Source: Alteribacillus iranensis (GTDB lineage Bacteria; Bacillota; Bacilli; Bacillales; Marinococcaceae). From it: DNA of 64,000 nucleotides. Positions 1 to 8,988 of the stretch are shown one piece after another. Numbering within the stretch: position 1 is the stretch's first letter; each line of letters starts with the position of its first letter. Location of the stretch: assembly GCF_900113025.1 (NCBI RefSeq), contig NZ_FONT01000001.1:620001-684000 (forward strand). The letters are read 5' to 3'. Position numbers and translations under genes: made by a program. The notes under the pieces are model-generated. The model was not told the DNA's origin and ran no database searches. It saw only the letters and a list, made by a program, of their open reading frames with translations.

Positions 1-38
1 GGGTTTTTGTTCCATATACTATTGTAACGTTGTTTTCG

Positions 39-595
39 TTAAACTTCCATGATTTCTTGCTCTTTGTCTTCGGCAGCCTGATCTATTTGTTTAATATGAG
101 CATCTGTCGTCTTTTGAACTTCATCTTGATAGCGACGTAGCTCATCCTCGGTAATCTCCCCGTCTTTTTGATCCTTTTTTAGGTCGTCATTTGTATCGCG
201 GCGGATATTACGCACTGCTACTCGCGCTTCTTCCGCATATTTTTTCACCAATTTACTTAAATCCTTACGACGCTCCTCGGTCAGAGAAGGAATTTGAATA
301 CGGATAACAGATCCGTCATTATTCGGTGTTAAGCCCAGATCCGCTTTTTGGATAGCCTTTTCAATATCTCCGATAGATGATTTATCAAATGGTGTAATAA
401 TTAATAGTCTAGCTTCTGGAACCGAAATAGTTGCTAACTGGTTAAGCGGTGTGTCTGCGCCGTAGTAGTTTACCATGACTTTATCAAGCATTGCCGGGTT
501 TGCGCGTCCTGCACGGAGTGTGGCTAATTCACGATGCAGTGATTCTACAGACTTACCCATCTTTTCGTTTGCTAATTTGATTTTATCTTGAGCCA

Positions 596-596
<1 letters not shown>
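39..596 (-). CDS. frr: Ribosome recycling factor
   Basis: Cytosolic factor that, with EF-G, splits the post-termination 70S ribosome so that subunits and mRNA can be reused. The 185-residue product has the family's usual length, the N-terminal helix opening with [13 protein letters not shown], and the conserved basic-acidic stretch [14 protein letters not shown] near residue 130. Its ATG shares a base with the pyrH stop (TAATG), so the pair is likely translationally coupled. About 38 bases lie downstream before the window edge; in B. subtilis the next gene there is uppS, which is not visible here. Identity is certain from sequence and neighbours. Confidence 0.98.
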
Positions 597-1318
<722 letters not shown>

Positions 1319-1423
1319 TTACCCCCGGTATCTTTTGCTAAGAAGAACAGCGCAGTCCATTACTCGCCCATACGACGAGCATTGACACTGTTGAAACGGT
1401 TATGGAAGAGCGGGAACCTTCTT

Positions 1424-1460
1424 AAAAAAGCGGAAGATTTGACTGTCAAACCCCCGCTTT
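1424..1460 (-). terminator. Intrinsic terminator after tsf
   Basis: Reading leftwards, an AGCGG...CCGCT hairpin (arms at 1454-1458 and 1429-1433), whose inner arms also pair, runs straight into TTTTTT at 1424-1429. This is a textbook Rho-independent terminator about 55 bases after the tsf stop. A further pair of complementary arms (about 1408-1422 and 1467-1488) surrounds it; see findings. Confidence 0.85.
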
Positions 1461-1514
1461 TGTGTTGAGAAGGTGTTCATGCTCCCGCTTGAACCCTTAA
1501 CTGATTGAATTTAA

Positions 1515-2396
1515 TTACTTTTTCACTTGGGACATTACTTCATCTGCAAAGTCGTCATCTCTTTTTTCCATACCTTCCCCGACTTCGTAACGGATAAAAG
1601 TTTTGACAGAAGCGCCTTTGCTTTCCACGTACTTCCCAACTTTTTGATCTGTATCTTTGACAAATTCTTGATCTAATAAACAAATTTGCTCAAAGTATTT
1701 GTTCAAACGACCTTCGACCATTTTTTCAACAATCTTTTCTGGCTTCCCTTCATTAAGGGCTTGTTGTTTAAGAACTTCGCGCTCACGATCAGCTTCTTCT
1801 GCCGGTACTTCATCACGGGAAATATAATTAGGATTGATAGCAGCTACGTGCATTGCGATGTCTTTTGCAAGGTCTGCATCTGTTGTGCCTTCTAATACAG
1901 AGAGAACACCGATACGTCCACCCATATGGAGATATTCACCAAATGCCGCGTTGTCCTCTTTTTCTACTACTTGGAAACGGCGCAGAGAAATTTTTTCTCC
2001 AATTTTAGCAATTTGATCATTTATATAGGATTCTAACGTTGTTCCATTCTCCATTTCTCCTGCTAAAGCTGCTTCTACATCTGCTGGGTTTTTCTCGAGG
2101 AGAAAGCTTGCAACAGTATCAACTAACGTTTGGAAGTTCTCATTTTTTGCAACGAAGTCTGTTTCAGCGTTAACTTCCACAATAACTGCACGGTTTCCTT
2201 CACTTTCCACATAAGCCAAACCCTCTGCTGCAATACGGTCTGCTTTCTTTGCTGCTTTTGAAATACCTTTTTCGCGAAGGTAATCAATTGCTTTATCCAT
2301 ATCACCATCAGTTTCTGTTAACGCTTTTTTGCAGTCCATCATACCTGCACCAGTTTTTTCACGAAGCTCTTTTACCATACTTGCTGTAATTGCCAT
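1515..2396 (-). CDS. tsf: Translation elongation factor Ts
   Basis: Guanine-nucleotide exchange factor that regenerates EF-Tu-GTP in the cytosol. The 293-residue protein has the N-terminal UBA-like domain with the signature [15 protein letters not shown] (residues 8-22) and the second signature [13 protein letters not shown] near residue 75, followed by the two core subdomains. GGAGGACTTC precedes the ATG at suitable distance. It follows rpsB but is separated by a strong terminator and about 245 bp of potentially structured sequence, so it may have its own promoter or depend on read-through. Confidence 0.98.
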   Translation of the reverse strand: MAITASMVKELREKTGAGMMDCKKALTETDGDMDKAIDYLREKGISKAAKKADRIAAEGLAYVESEGNRAVIVEVNAETDFVAKNENFQTLVDTVASFLLEKNPADVEAALAGEMENGTTLESYINDQIAKIGEKISLRRFQVVEKEDNAAFGEYLHMGGRIGVLSVLEGTTDADLAKDIAMHVAAINPNYISRDEVPAEEADREREVLKQQALNEGKPEKIVEKMVEGRLNKYFEQICLLDQEFVKDTDQKVGKYVESKGASVKTFIRYEVGEGMEKRDDDFADEVMSQVKK

Positions 2397-2542
2397 GGAC
2401 GAAGTCCTCCTTCAAAATTATAGTTAAAGACAAGCAGATCTAATCCTTTCATTAACTTGTCCTTTTCTAGAAAAAGTGAGAGTCAGCATCATTTTTTCTC
2501 TATCTGAGAAGTGCCCTATACACCTACCGCTCTCATTCCTCT
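2397..2542 (-). other. Leader region upstream of tsf
   Basis: Between the rpsB terminator and tsf lies about 145 bp with no gene. It contains complementary arms: AAAGACAAG at 2426-2434 with CTTGTCCTT at 2456-2464, which can form a 9-bp stem with one G-U pair about 20 bases before the ribosome site. A more distant TGAGAG/CTCTCA pair encloses about 50 bases. A TATAAT lies at about 2415-2420 but has no good -35. Whether this is a regulatory leader is inference only. Confidence 0.35.
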
Positions 2543-2580
2543 AAAAAAGGTGATAAAAGGGCATTCCCCTTTTACCACCC
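2543..2580 (-). terminator. Intrinsic terminator after rpsB
   Basis: On the minus strand a GGTGGTAAAAGGG arm, a short loop and a complementary CCCTTTTATCACC arm are followed at once by TTTTTT. It lies about 60 bases downstream of the rpsB stop and should end most rpsB transcripts. Confidence 0.9.
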
Positions 2581-2641
2581 TTTTATAGTTACATATCGCT
2601 GATTGAAACATTTCCATTCAGCTTCATTGTAGTTGGAAAGG

Positions 2642-3391
2642 TTAGGAGAGAGACTCTTCTTCTTCCTTTTCCTCTTCCTGTGCAGTTTCTTCTGCTTCCT
2701 GCTGTGTCGCACCTTGAGTACCCTCTATAACAGCGTCAGCCATCTTAGAAGTCAGGAGACGAACCGCGCGAATAGCATCGTCGTTTCCAGGGATAACTTT
2801 ATCAATCTCATCAGGGTCACAGTTTGTATCAACGATAGAAATAATCGGGATGTTCAACTTATGAGCTTCGGCTACCGCGATACGCTCTTTCCTAGGATCG
2901 ATGATAAAAATAGCATCAGGAAGTTCGTTCATCTCTTTAATGCCGCCTAAAAACTTTTCTAGGCGATCCATTTCTTTTTTCAACAACATAACTTCTTTTT
3001 TAGGAAGCACATCAAACGTACCGTCTTCTTGCATCTTTTCAATGTCCTTCAAGCGAGCAATCCGCTTACGGATCGTAGCGAAGTTTGTTAACGTCCCGCC
3101 AAGCCAACGGTGATTAATATAATACATTCCGGAACGGATAGCTTCTTCACGGACGGAATCCTGCGCTTGCTTTTTTGTACCGACGAATAGAATTTCCCCT
3201 CCATCCGCGGCAAGGTCACGTACATAATTGTACGCTTCTTCTACCTTCTTCACTGTTTTCTGCAAATCAATAATGTAAATACCGTTTCTTTCTGTGAAAA
3301 TGTAACGGCTCATTTTTGGGTTCCAACGGCGTGTTTGGTGTCCGAAATGAACCCCTGCTTCGAGCAGTTGTTTCATAGATATAACTGCCAT
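2642..3391 (-). CDS. rpsB: Ribosomal protein uS2
   Basis: Structural protein of the 30S subunit, needed for bS1 or mRNA binding and late assembly. The 249-residue product matches the family from [13 protein letters not shown] onward, with [12 protein letters not shown], the zinc-free [20 protein letters not shown] segment and [15 protein letters not shown]. An upstream in-frame ATG would add 24 residues but has no ribosome site; GGAGGAG lies just before the chosen ATG at 3391. The C-terminal 25 residues are almost all Glu/Gln/Thr, longer and more acidic than the body. It has its own promoter and a hairpin leader and is followed by a terminator. Confidence 0.98.
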   Translation of the reverse strand: MAVISMKQLLEAGVHFGHQTRRWNPKMSRYIFTERNGIYIIDLQKTVKKVEEAYNYVRDLAADGGEILFVGTKKQAQDSVREEAIRSGMYYINHRWLGGTLTNFATIRKRIARLKDIEKMQEDGTFDVLPKKEVMLLKKEMDRLEKFLGGIKEMNELPDAIFIIDPRKERIAVAEAHKLNIPIISIVDTNCDPDEIDKVIPGNDDAIRAVRLLTSKMADAVIEGTQGATQQEAEETAQEEEKEEEESLS

Positions 3392-3433
3392 GTAAAACTC
3401 CTCCTTTGGTTTTTTTCCTCCGCCTGCTTCTTC

Positions 3434-3474
3434 TTTAATCAAGACCCTGCACCTACAGGGCACCTTTGATTAAA
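3434..3474 (-). promoter_or_regulatory. Hairpin in the rpsB 5' leader
   Basis: A perfect two-part stem: TTTAATCAA (3474-3466) pairs with TTGATTAAA (3442-3434), enclosing a second CCCTG/CAGGG stem. It lies between the predicted rpsB start site and the ribosome site and is not followed by a T-run, so it is not a terminator. Autoregulatory leaders are common for ribosomal protein genes; assignment to that role is inference. Confidence 0.5.
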
Positions 3475-3505
3475 TCAGCCGGCGTGTGTGTTAACACCGT
3501 GGTTT

Positions 3506-3534
3506 AATATATCATACGTACATTCCCAACGCAA
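3506..3534 (-). promoter_or_regulatory. Sigma-A promoter for rpsB
   Basis: On the minus strand TTGCGT (3534-3529) is followed after 17 bases by TATATT (3511-3506). It lies just past the swrB stop and about 110 bases before the rpsB start, marking the end of the fla/che operon. Confidence 0.65.
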
Positions 3535-3544
3535 GGAAATCTCT

Positions 3545-3994
3545 TCATTTCTCGTGAAATTTAAGCAATAATTCTACTTCCGTTTGTCCCACCTGTAATT
3601 GTTTTGCAATTTCATTTGCTGTATATCCGTTTGCGGCAAGAGATAATACTTGGGATTGAAATGATTTTTCTATTTTAATGTTTCCTTCCGGGAGCGGCGG
3701 TTCGAATACAAGTTCTTCCTCTTTATGGCTCTGCTTATTTTCCGTTACAAAGGGATCTCTCTCTTTAATGTCATTCCTTGCAACATCTTTATTAGACGCT
3801 ATCCATTTTTTCAACTCATTATTTTCTTGTTTTATTTCTTCTATATAAGTAGATAATAACTCATCTAGCTCTTCCTTCACCGCCCCTGCTTCCTTGTCCT
3901 GCTCTTGAAGCCGTTGTTGAGTTCGATAAAGAACAAAAATTGCTCCTATGCTGGCTACATGAAGTATAAAGCTAAATATGACAAATACTATCAT
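3545..3994 (-). CDS. swrB: SwrB-like swarming/flagellar protein
   Basis: Single-pass membrane protein, last gene of the fla/che operon. In B. subtilis SwrB promotes swarming by helping assemble the flagellar export apparatus and so raising sigma-D activity. The 149 residues begin with a hydrophobic helix (residues 1-21, MIVFVIFSFILHVASIGAIF), then a charged coiled-coil-like stretch (about 25-65) and a C-terminal DUF6115/helix-turn-helix-like end (AANGYTANEIAKQLQVGQTEVE). Its ATG overlaps the sigD stop by 4 bases. The family is poorly conserved, so the call rests on position, architecture and length. Confidence 0.85.
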   Translation of the reverse strand: MIVFVIFSFILHVASIGAIFVLYRTQQRLQEQDKEAGAVKEELDELLSTYIEEIKQENNELKKWIASNKDVARNDIKERDPFVTENKQSHKEEELVFEPPLPEGNIKIEKSFQSQVLSLAANGYTANEIAKQLQVGQTEVELLLKFHEK

Positions 3995-4767
3995 TCCACA
4001 TTTCTCCCATGTTTTTTGAGGGATTGCCTTAAGCGAAATAAGGCTTTTGAATGTATTTGAGAAATGCGCGAAACAGATAAACTCATGATTTCACCGATCT
4101 CTGTTAGTGTCATTTCTTCTTCATAAAAGAGGCTAAGAACAATTTGTTCTTTCTCTGATAAACGTTCTATTTCCTGTGCTATCTCTTTTAATGTGGAGTG
4201 TGTCATCACAGATTCTTCTGGTGATATGGCTTCTTTATCTTCGATAGCTGTTCGGAACGTTTCTTCTCTCTCCCCTTCAGGTGTCTCTTCATCTATAGAC
4301 AATGTGTTGGCAAAAAACGTTTCTGTAACTACTTTTCTTACTTCTTCTACACTCAGATTCAATTCTTGTCCTACTTCTTCTTCCGTCGCGTAACGTCCTA
4401 ATTTTTGCTCAAGTTTACTACTAATATCATCAATTCTCTTTGATTTTTCTCTCAATGAGCGAGGGAGCCAGTCCTCTTGACGTAAACCATCCATAATCGC
4501 CCCTCTGATTCGGATTGATGCATATGTGTCAAATTTCAAGTCTCTCGAAAAATCGAATTTTTTCATAGCATCATATAGACCAGTAAGTCCATGACTGAGG
4601 AGGTCATCTTTCGAAATATTTTTAGGAAGCGTCGATGCTATTCGCTGAACATGATAGTTTACGAGCGGCATATAAGCCTCAACGATATGGTTCCCTGCTT
4701 CGTCATCCTTTTTATGCAACCATCGATTCCACCATTCTTGATATGCATGGGCTGCTGAACTTGCCAC
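3991..4767 (-). CDS. sigD: Flagellar sigma factor sigma-D (FliA)
   Basis: Alternative RNA polymerase sigma factor for late flagellar, chemotaxis and autolysin genes, held by anti-sigma FlgM until hook completion. The 258 residues contain region 2 (about 35-95, with ISKDDLLSHGLTGLYDAMKKFD), region 3 (DGLRQEDWLPRSLREKSKRID) and a region-4 helix-turn-helix near the C-terminus (MTLTEIGEIMSLSVSRISQIH). It overlaps swrB by 4 bases and follows cheD closely, near the end of a roughly 24 kb operon, as in B. subtilis, where this distal position sets the fraction of motile cells. Confidence 0.97.
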   Translation of the reverse strand: MASSAAHAYQEWWNRWLHKKDDEAGNHIVEAYMPLVNYHVQRIASTLPKNISKDDLLSHGLTGLYDAMKKFDFSRDLKFDTYASIRIRGAIMDGLRQEDWLPRSLREKSKRIDDISSKLEQKLGRYATEEEVGQELNLSVEEVRKVVTETFFANTLSIDEETPEGEREETFRTAIEDKEAISPEESVMTHSTLKEIAQEIERLSEKEQIVLSLFYEEEMTLTEIGEIMSLSVSRISQIHSKALFRLRQSLKKHGRNVE

Positions 4768-4782
4768 CTAAATGCCTCCTTT

Positions 4783-5286
4783 CTAAATCACCTGTTCGCC
4801 TTCATGAATGGTACGGATATGCAAGCACCCTGTTTCCGGATAGAAGGTGATCGTTCGTCCTTTGTTTCCACCCGTGTCTTCAGCAAGGAGAGGAATATTG
4901 TTCTCCATTAAAGCCTTTTTAACTGCGTCAACGTTTCGCGGTCCAATCCGCATCATATCTGTTCCTGATGTGAAACGAAACATTTGAGCTCCGCCTGCCA
5001 TTTTTGCTTTTAAAGAGGGAAGTGCACATCCTTTACTCACAAGCTCTGAAACGATGTCATTTAGGGCGGTGTCCGCAAATTTTGCTCGATTCACCTTCCC
5101 ATCCTTTGCTAACGTGGAGTCCGGAAGCATAATGTGTGACAAAGCTCCCACTTTTTTTTGGCTGTCATACACCACGATACCTACACACGAACCTAAACCA
5201 GAAGTGCGCAGCACTTGAGGAGAAAAAGCAAGTTTCCAGTCCGCCATTCCTACTTTAATCAATTTTTCTGTTCTTATTGATGTCAT
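4783..5286 (-). CDS. cheD: Chemoreceptor glutamine deamidase CheD
   Basis: Deamidates specific glutamines on chemoreceptors and also binds and stimulates the CheY-P phosphatase CheC. The 167-residue protein keeps the catalytic residues of the family: Thr28, Cys34 in SGLGSCVGIVVYD and His51 in LSHIMLPDS. It overlaps the cheC stop by 4 bases (ATGA), fitting the CheC-CheD pair. Its partner system is incomplete locally since cheA and cheW are absent from the operon. Confidence 0.97.
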   Translation of the reverse strand: MTSIRTEKLIKVGMADWKLAFSPQVLRTSGLGSCVGIVVYDSQKKVGALSHIMLPDSTLAKDGKVNRAKFADTALNDIVSELVSKGCALPSLKAKMAGGAQMFRFTSGTDMMRIGPRNVDAVKKALMENNIPLLAEDTGGNKGRTITFYPETGCLHIRTIHEGEQVI

Positions 5287-5915
5287 AGCAGACGAACTCC
5301 TAATGATTTTAATATTTTTTCGAAAGCTTCTATATTAGGGAGTAAGAAAAACTGACCTAACGGTGTACTATTTTCACTATTCTTCGTCTCACCGATTACT
5401 GTGTCTATTACAATTGCATAATCACCGACTTCAGATGCTTCAATCAAGCCTGAATCTAGCAATGCCCCAGCCATATCAACCGCAAAGGAAGGTATAGATA
5501 CTTGCATAGGCAGGGAAGTAAAATCTGCCAATGCGGAAACATATGAACCGGCTAGTATATTTCCTGCCTCCTGAAGTGCGGACACAGCCAATGGGTCTAA
5601 TCTTCCGTTTAATAAATGAATCGTTTGGCCTGTGAGAGAATAAATGAGGTCCGAAGCTTCTTTTTCTTGAAACATTAAAAACATACTGCCAGGGGCTTCA
5701 CCTGAGATGTCAAAATAGAGAGCTGCTACGAGTGTTTCTTCCCCCATGATGGTTTTTGCTTCATAAAGAGGAATTATTTTTACTGACGGGATACTCATAT
5801 CCACTTTTTTATGGAGTAATTGTGATAAAGCGGTGGCAGCATGTCCTGCTCCAATATTCCCCGCTTCTTTTAATGCGTCTAAATGGATAGGCTGCATTTG
5901 TTCTATCAATTTCAT
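5283..5915 (-). CDS. cheC: CheY-P phosphatase CheC
   Basis: Dephosphorylates CheY-P and, when bound by CheD, takes part in adaptation. The protein has two internally similar halves, each with the phosphatase signature: LDALKEAGNIGAGHAATALSQLL (residues 12-34) and ALQEAGNILAGSYVSALADF near residue 120, including the key Glu and Asn in both. The frame is open to 5972, but the ATG at 5915 gives 210 residues, the B. subtilis length, and the extra 19 residues look unrelated to CheC. The ribosome site is weak (AAAGGCG). It directly follows cheB, where cheA-cheW would be expected. Confidence 0.95.
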   Translation of the reverse strand: MKLIEQMQPIHLDALKEAGNIGAGHAATALSQLLHKKVDMSIPSVKIIPLYEAKTIMGEETLVAALYFDISGEAPGSMFLMFQEKEASDLIYSLTGQTIHLLNGRLDPLAVSALQEAGNILAGSYVSALADFTSLPMQVSIPSFAVDMAGALLDSGLIEASEVGDYAIVIDTVIGETKNSENSTPLGQFFLLPNIEAFEKILKSLGVRLL

Positions 5916-5943
5916 TGCTTTCACGCCTTTAAATAGGATTCCA

Positions 5944-6999
5944 CTATGCCGATGGAGAAGTAAACATTTCATTTAAAAAGTGGGGTATTTCTTCTAATGA
6001 ATAGATGTAATCAATATCAACCTTTTCTTTCGCGGCTTTAGGCATGCCATAGACGATAGCGCTATTTTCAGATTCAATTACCGCAATGCTGTCCTTATTC
6101 TCTTTTAGCTGGCGTAACCCATCTGCCCCGTCTCTGCCCATTCCTGTTAAAATCAATCCTACCATGACGTATCCAGTTATATCGGCTAAGGATGATAGCA
6201 GGAGATCGACAGAAGGAGAATGAACATGATGCTTCTTGGGGGATGAAACTTTAATATATAATTCATCTCCGACGCTTTGAACCTCCATTTGTTTTCCACC
6301 TGGAGCAATGTAAGCTGTGCCTTTGATTGCTAATTCTCCATCAACAGCCTCCTTAACAAAAATACGACTTTCCTTATTTAAGCGTTCCGCTAAGGAATAG
6401 GTAAAATTAGGAGGCATATGTTGGGCAACAAAAATAGGAGCTTGTAAACGATCATCAATTCTAGGGATAATATGCTGCAGTGCTTTTGGACCGCCCGTAG
6501 ATGTTCCAATGGCCAGAACTTTTTTTGGGTTCACATATCTTTTCAATTTAAAATCTTTTCTATGACGGTCATTTCCTGACATAGAGCGAAATTGTTTTTG
6601 AATGGAAACTCCAGCCGCCATCTTTATCTTTGAAATCATTTCCTCTTTGACCTTATGTAAATCAAGAGAGATCGCCCCCGATGGTTTAAGAATAATGTCA
6701 ACAGCTCCTGCATGTAGAGCCTCCATTGTTTTTGAGGCCCCTTCCCGTGTTAGAGAGCTAACCATAACAACAGGGGTCGGATGCTCTTTCATGATCACTC
6801 TCAGCGCATGAATCCCATCCATTACGGGCATTTCCACATCTAATGTGACGACGTCAAAGTTCCCCTTTTTTAGTGTTTCTATTGCCTCTTTTCCGTTTCG
6901 AGCAGTAGCCGCTGCAGTCATACCAGGGGTATCATTTATAAAGTCTGAGATTAATTTACGCATAAAAGCGGAATCGTCAACTACCAATACTCGTATCAA
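5944..6999 (-). CDS. cheB: Chemotaxis methylesterase/deamidase CheB
   Basis: Response-regulator methylesterase that removes methyl groups from chemoreceptors. Receiver domain at residues 1-125 with phospho-acceptor Asp54 (LDVEMPVMDG) and Lys105; esterase domain from about 160 with the triad Ser167 (IGTSTGGPKAL), His194 (AQHMPPNF) and the Asp in GMGRDGADG near 290. The start is TTG, overlapping the flhG stop (TTGA) with GGGGGACAAGGG upstream. CheB is normally phosphorylated by CheA, whose gene is not next to it here, so that kinase must be encoded elsewhere if the pathway works. Confidence 0.97.
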   Translation of the reverse strand: MIRVLVVDDSAFMRKLISDFINDTPGMTAAATARNGKEAIETLKKGNFDVVTLDVEMPVMDGIHALRVIMKEHPTPVVMVSSLTREGASKTMEALHAGAVDIILKPSGAISLDLHKVKEEMISKIKMAAGVSIQKQFRSMSGNDRHRKDFKLKRYVNPKKVLAIGTSTGGPKALQHIIPRIDDRLQAPIFVAQHMPPNFTYSLAERLNKESRIFVKEAVDGELAIKGTAYIAPGGKQMEVQSVGDELYIKVSSPKKHHVHSPSVDLLLSSLADITGYVMVGLILTGMGRDGADGLRQLKENKDSIAVIESENSAIVYGMPKAAKEKVDIDYIYSLEEIPHFLNEMFTSPSA

Positions 7000-7865
7000 C
7001 CCTTGTCCCCCTTCATAAAAGCAGTGAGTTTATTAATAAAACGATGAAAAGAAGCGAACTGCTTGTCTTCACGTTCCCCAAGATAACAATAAACCATTTG
7101 TCTAATAGCTTGTGTAGCAGCTGACCTTGGATATGCTGTGTAAAATGGGTCCTGCTTTTTCACGGATTGTAGAACGAATGAATCTTGTGGAACGCATCCT
7201 AGAAACGTGATTTCTTTACCCAAAAAGCGTTCCGTTGCTTGTTGGATGTTGTAAGCGGTTGACCTTCCTTCTTTCCAATTTGCCGTTCGATTCACAATAA
7301 GAGAAGCCGGTATATGCGAGTTTTTCCCATAGATATACTTAATCATTGCATACCCATCAGTAATGGATGTCGGCTCAGGAGTAGTAACTAAAAAGTATTC
7401 ATGGGCCGACAAAATAAATTGTAAGCTCTCTTTACTGGCACCGGCTCCCATGTCAAATATAATAAAATCGAAATGTCCATCAAGTTGGAGAAGCTGATTT
7501 GTAAATCGTTCTACGTGCTCTTGAGATAAAGTGAATACATCCTTAAAACCCGATCCGCCAGTAATGATACATGTTCCTAGCGGCCCTTCTTTCATGATTT
7601 CCCAAATCGTTGCATTTCCTTCTATAAGGTCAGTAATGTGAAGACGTGTGGAGATGCCGAGCAGAATATCAATATTGGCCATGCCAATATCTAAATCAAA
7701 TAACAAAACTTTTTTTCCTTCAGCTGCTAATCCTAAAGCAAAATTAAGAGAGATATTTGTTTTCCCTACCCCGCCTTTACCACTAGTGACTGCTATGACT
7801 CTCGTCTTTTTATGATTTAAGCTCGCTTCTTTTAAACGACGTAAATTTGTTGCTTGATCATTCAT
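6996..7865 (-). CDS. flhG: Flagellum number/placement ATPase FlhG (YlxH)
   Basis: MinD/ParA-type ATPase that controls flagellar number and pattern by stimulating FlhF GTPase activity and helping C-ring assembly with FliM/FliY. The deviant Walker A motif VTSGKGGVGKTNISLN lies at residues 26-41, and Walker B-like LLFDLDIGMANID near 55. The N-terminal MNDQATNLRRLKE carries the DQAxxLR segment that in this family activates FlhF. It overlaps flhF by 8 bases and cheB by 4. Length 289 residues is typical. Confidence 0.96.
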   Translation of the reverse strand: MNDQATNLRRLKEASLNHKKTRVIAVTSGKGGVGKTNISLNFALGLAAEGKKVLLFDLDIGMANIDILLGISTRLHITDLIEGNATIWEIMKEGPLGTCIITGGSGFKDVFTLSQEHVERFTNQLLQLDGHFDFIIFDMGAGASKESLQFILSAHEYFLVTTPEPTSITDGYAMIKYIYGKNSHIPASLIVNRTANWKEGRSTAYNIQQATERFLGKEITFLGCVPQDSFVLQSVKKQDPFYTAYPRSAATQAIRQMVYCYLGEREDKQFASFHRFINKLTAFMKGDKG

Positions 7866-8988
7866 TTTCTGTTACTCCTGCTAACAACCAATCTATCATT
7901 TGGTCGGGATCACATACTTCTATATCATCCGGGACATTTTGCCCATTCGTAACATAAGCGGCTCCGATTCTGCTTTCTACTACTAAATTCAGAATAGCTC
8001 CATAAGAGGAGGTCTCATCATATTTCGTAAATATAAATTTATCAATTGGAATCTTTGAAAACTGTTGATAAATATATTTCATATCCTTGTATTTGGAGGT
8101 GAGAGAAAGAACTAGAAATGTTTCCATATCATCATCAAATTCAATTACCTCGTTTAATTGATCAACATACAATGAGTTTTGATAGTTACGCCCAGCCGAA
8201 TCAATGAATACGACATCTTTTTCTACAAATTTCTGCTTTGCCCGCTTAAAATCTTCTAACGAATAAACGACCTCAATAGGCACATCCAGAATCTTTGCGT
8301 ACGTTTTTAATTGTTCAACTGCAGCGATACGATAAGTATCGGTTGTTATAAATCCAATAGACAACTTATGATTTAACTGATAATGGGCTGCAATTTTGGC
8401 TAGTGTAGTCGTTTTACCTACTCCCGTCGGTCCTACTAGATGAATAAACTTCTTCGGTGGGAAAGAGTGACCAAATTCTATCCCTTTCATGGCATTTTTC
8501 AATACGTGTTTCGTTTTCTTTTTGATGGAAGAGGTGTCGGGAGCTTCTGAGCGATACCATTCCATTAGTAATGTATTTCTAGTTTCCTGCCTGATATAAT
8601 GTTCAACTTCGTGATCTTGCAGAGCGTTATCCACTTTTATTAAAGGCAAGGGATGGTCACTCGAAGATAAAAGCGAGTCCTTTTTTAAATGATGAAGTGT
8701 TTCCTTTATCTCGCTCACTTCTTTCTCTAAGTCACTTTCTTGCAGAGATTCGTTCTTGTACGTGCCGGGTTCTTTCTCTCTGGTTTTTGATCTGGCAGTG
8801 ACAGGCGTAGACGGGTGTTCTTCATCAACAGCAGCGATGACTTGAATGCTTTTTCTAGAAAAAAGTCCTAGGAAACCACCTGTGCTCACCGTTTTAGAAG
8901 TAAGTATAACGGCATGATCACCTAATTCTTGTCTTACTTTTTTCATCGCATCCGGCATATCTCTACCTGTGAATTTTTTTACTTTCAC
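7858..8988 (-). CDS. flhF: Flagellar SRP-like GTPase FlhF
   Basis: Third member of the SRP GTPase family with Ffh and FtsY; membrane-associated and involved in placing the flagellar basal body. The 376 residues have a poorly conserved N-terminal B domain, a middle N domain and a C-terminal G domain with P-loop [17 protein letters not shown] near residue 185, TTDTYRIAAVEQL and the FTKYDET guanine-specificity segment. It starts with GTG overlapping the flhA stop (TAGTG). All three SRP-type GTPases of the cell, FlhF, Ffh and FtsY, are in this window. Confidence 0.96.
   Translation of the reverse strand: MKVKKFTGRDMPDAMKKVRQELGDHAVILTSKTVSTGGFLGLFSRKSIQVIAAVDEEHPSTPVTARSKTREKEPGTYKNESLQESDLEKEVSEIKETLHHLKKDSLLSSSDHPLPLIKVDNALQDHEVEHYIRQETRNTLLMEWYRSEAPDTSSIKKKTKHVLKNAMKGIEFGHSFPPKKFIHLVGPTGVGKTTTLAKIAAHYQLNHKLSIGFITTDTYRIAAVEQLKTYAKILDVPIEVVYSLEDFKRAKQKFVEKDVVFIDSAGRNYQNSLYVDQLNEVIEFDDDMETFLVLSLTSKYKDMKYIYQQFSKIPIDKFIFTKYDETSSYGAILNLVVESRIGAAYVTNGQNVPDDIEVCDPDQMIDWLLAGVTENE

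Noticed and set aside
3392-3463. 24-residue N-terminal extension of ribosomal protein S2
   Set aside because: It lies in the hairpin leader, contains the ribosome site itself, and the family begins at [10 protein letters not shown]; no ribosome site precedes the upstream ATG.
5916-5972. N-terminal 19-residue extension of CheC as a possible relic of CheW or CheA
   Set aside because: The sequence overlaps the cheB 3' end in another frame and shows no resemblance to the CheW or CheA C-terminus; it is an out-of-frame reading.
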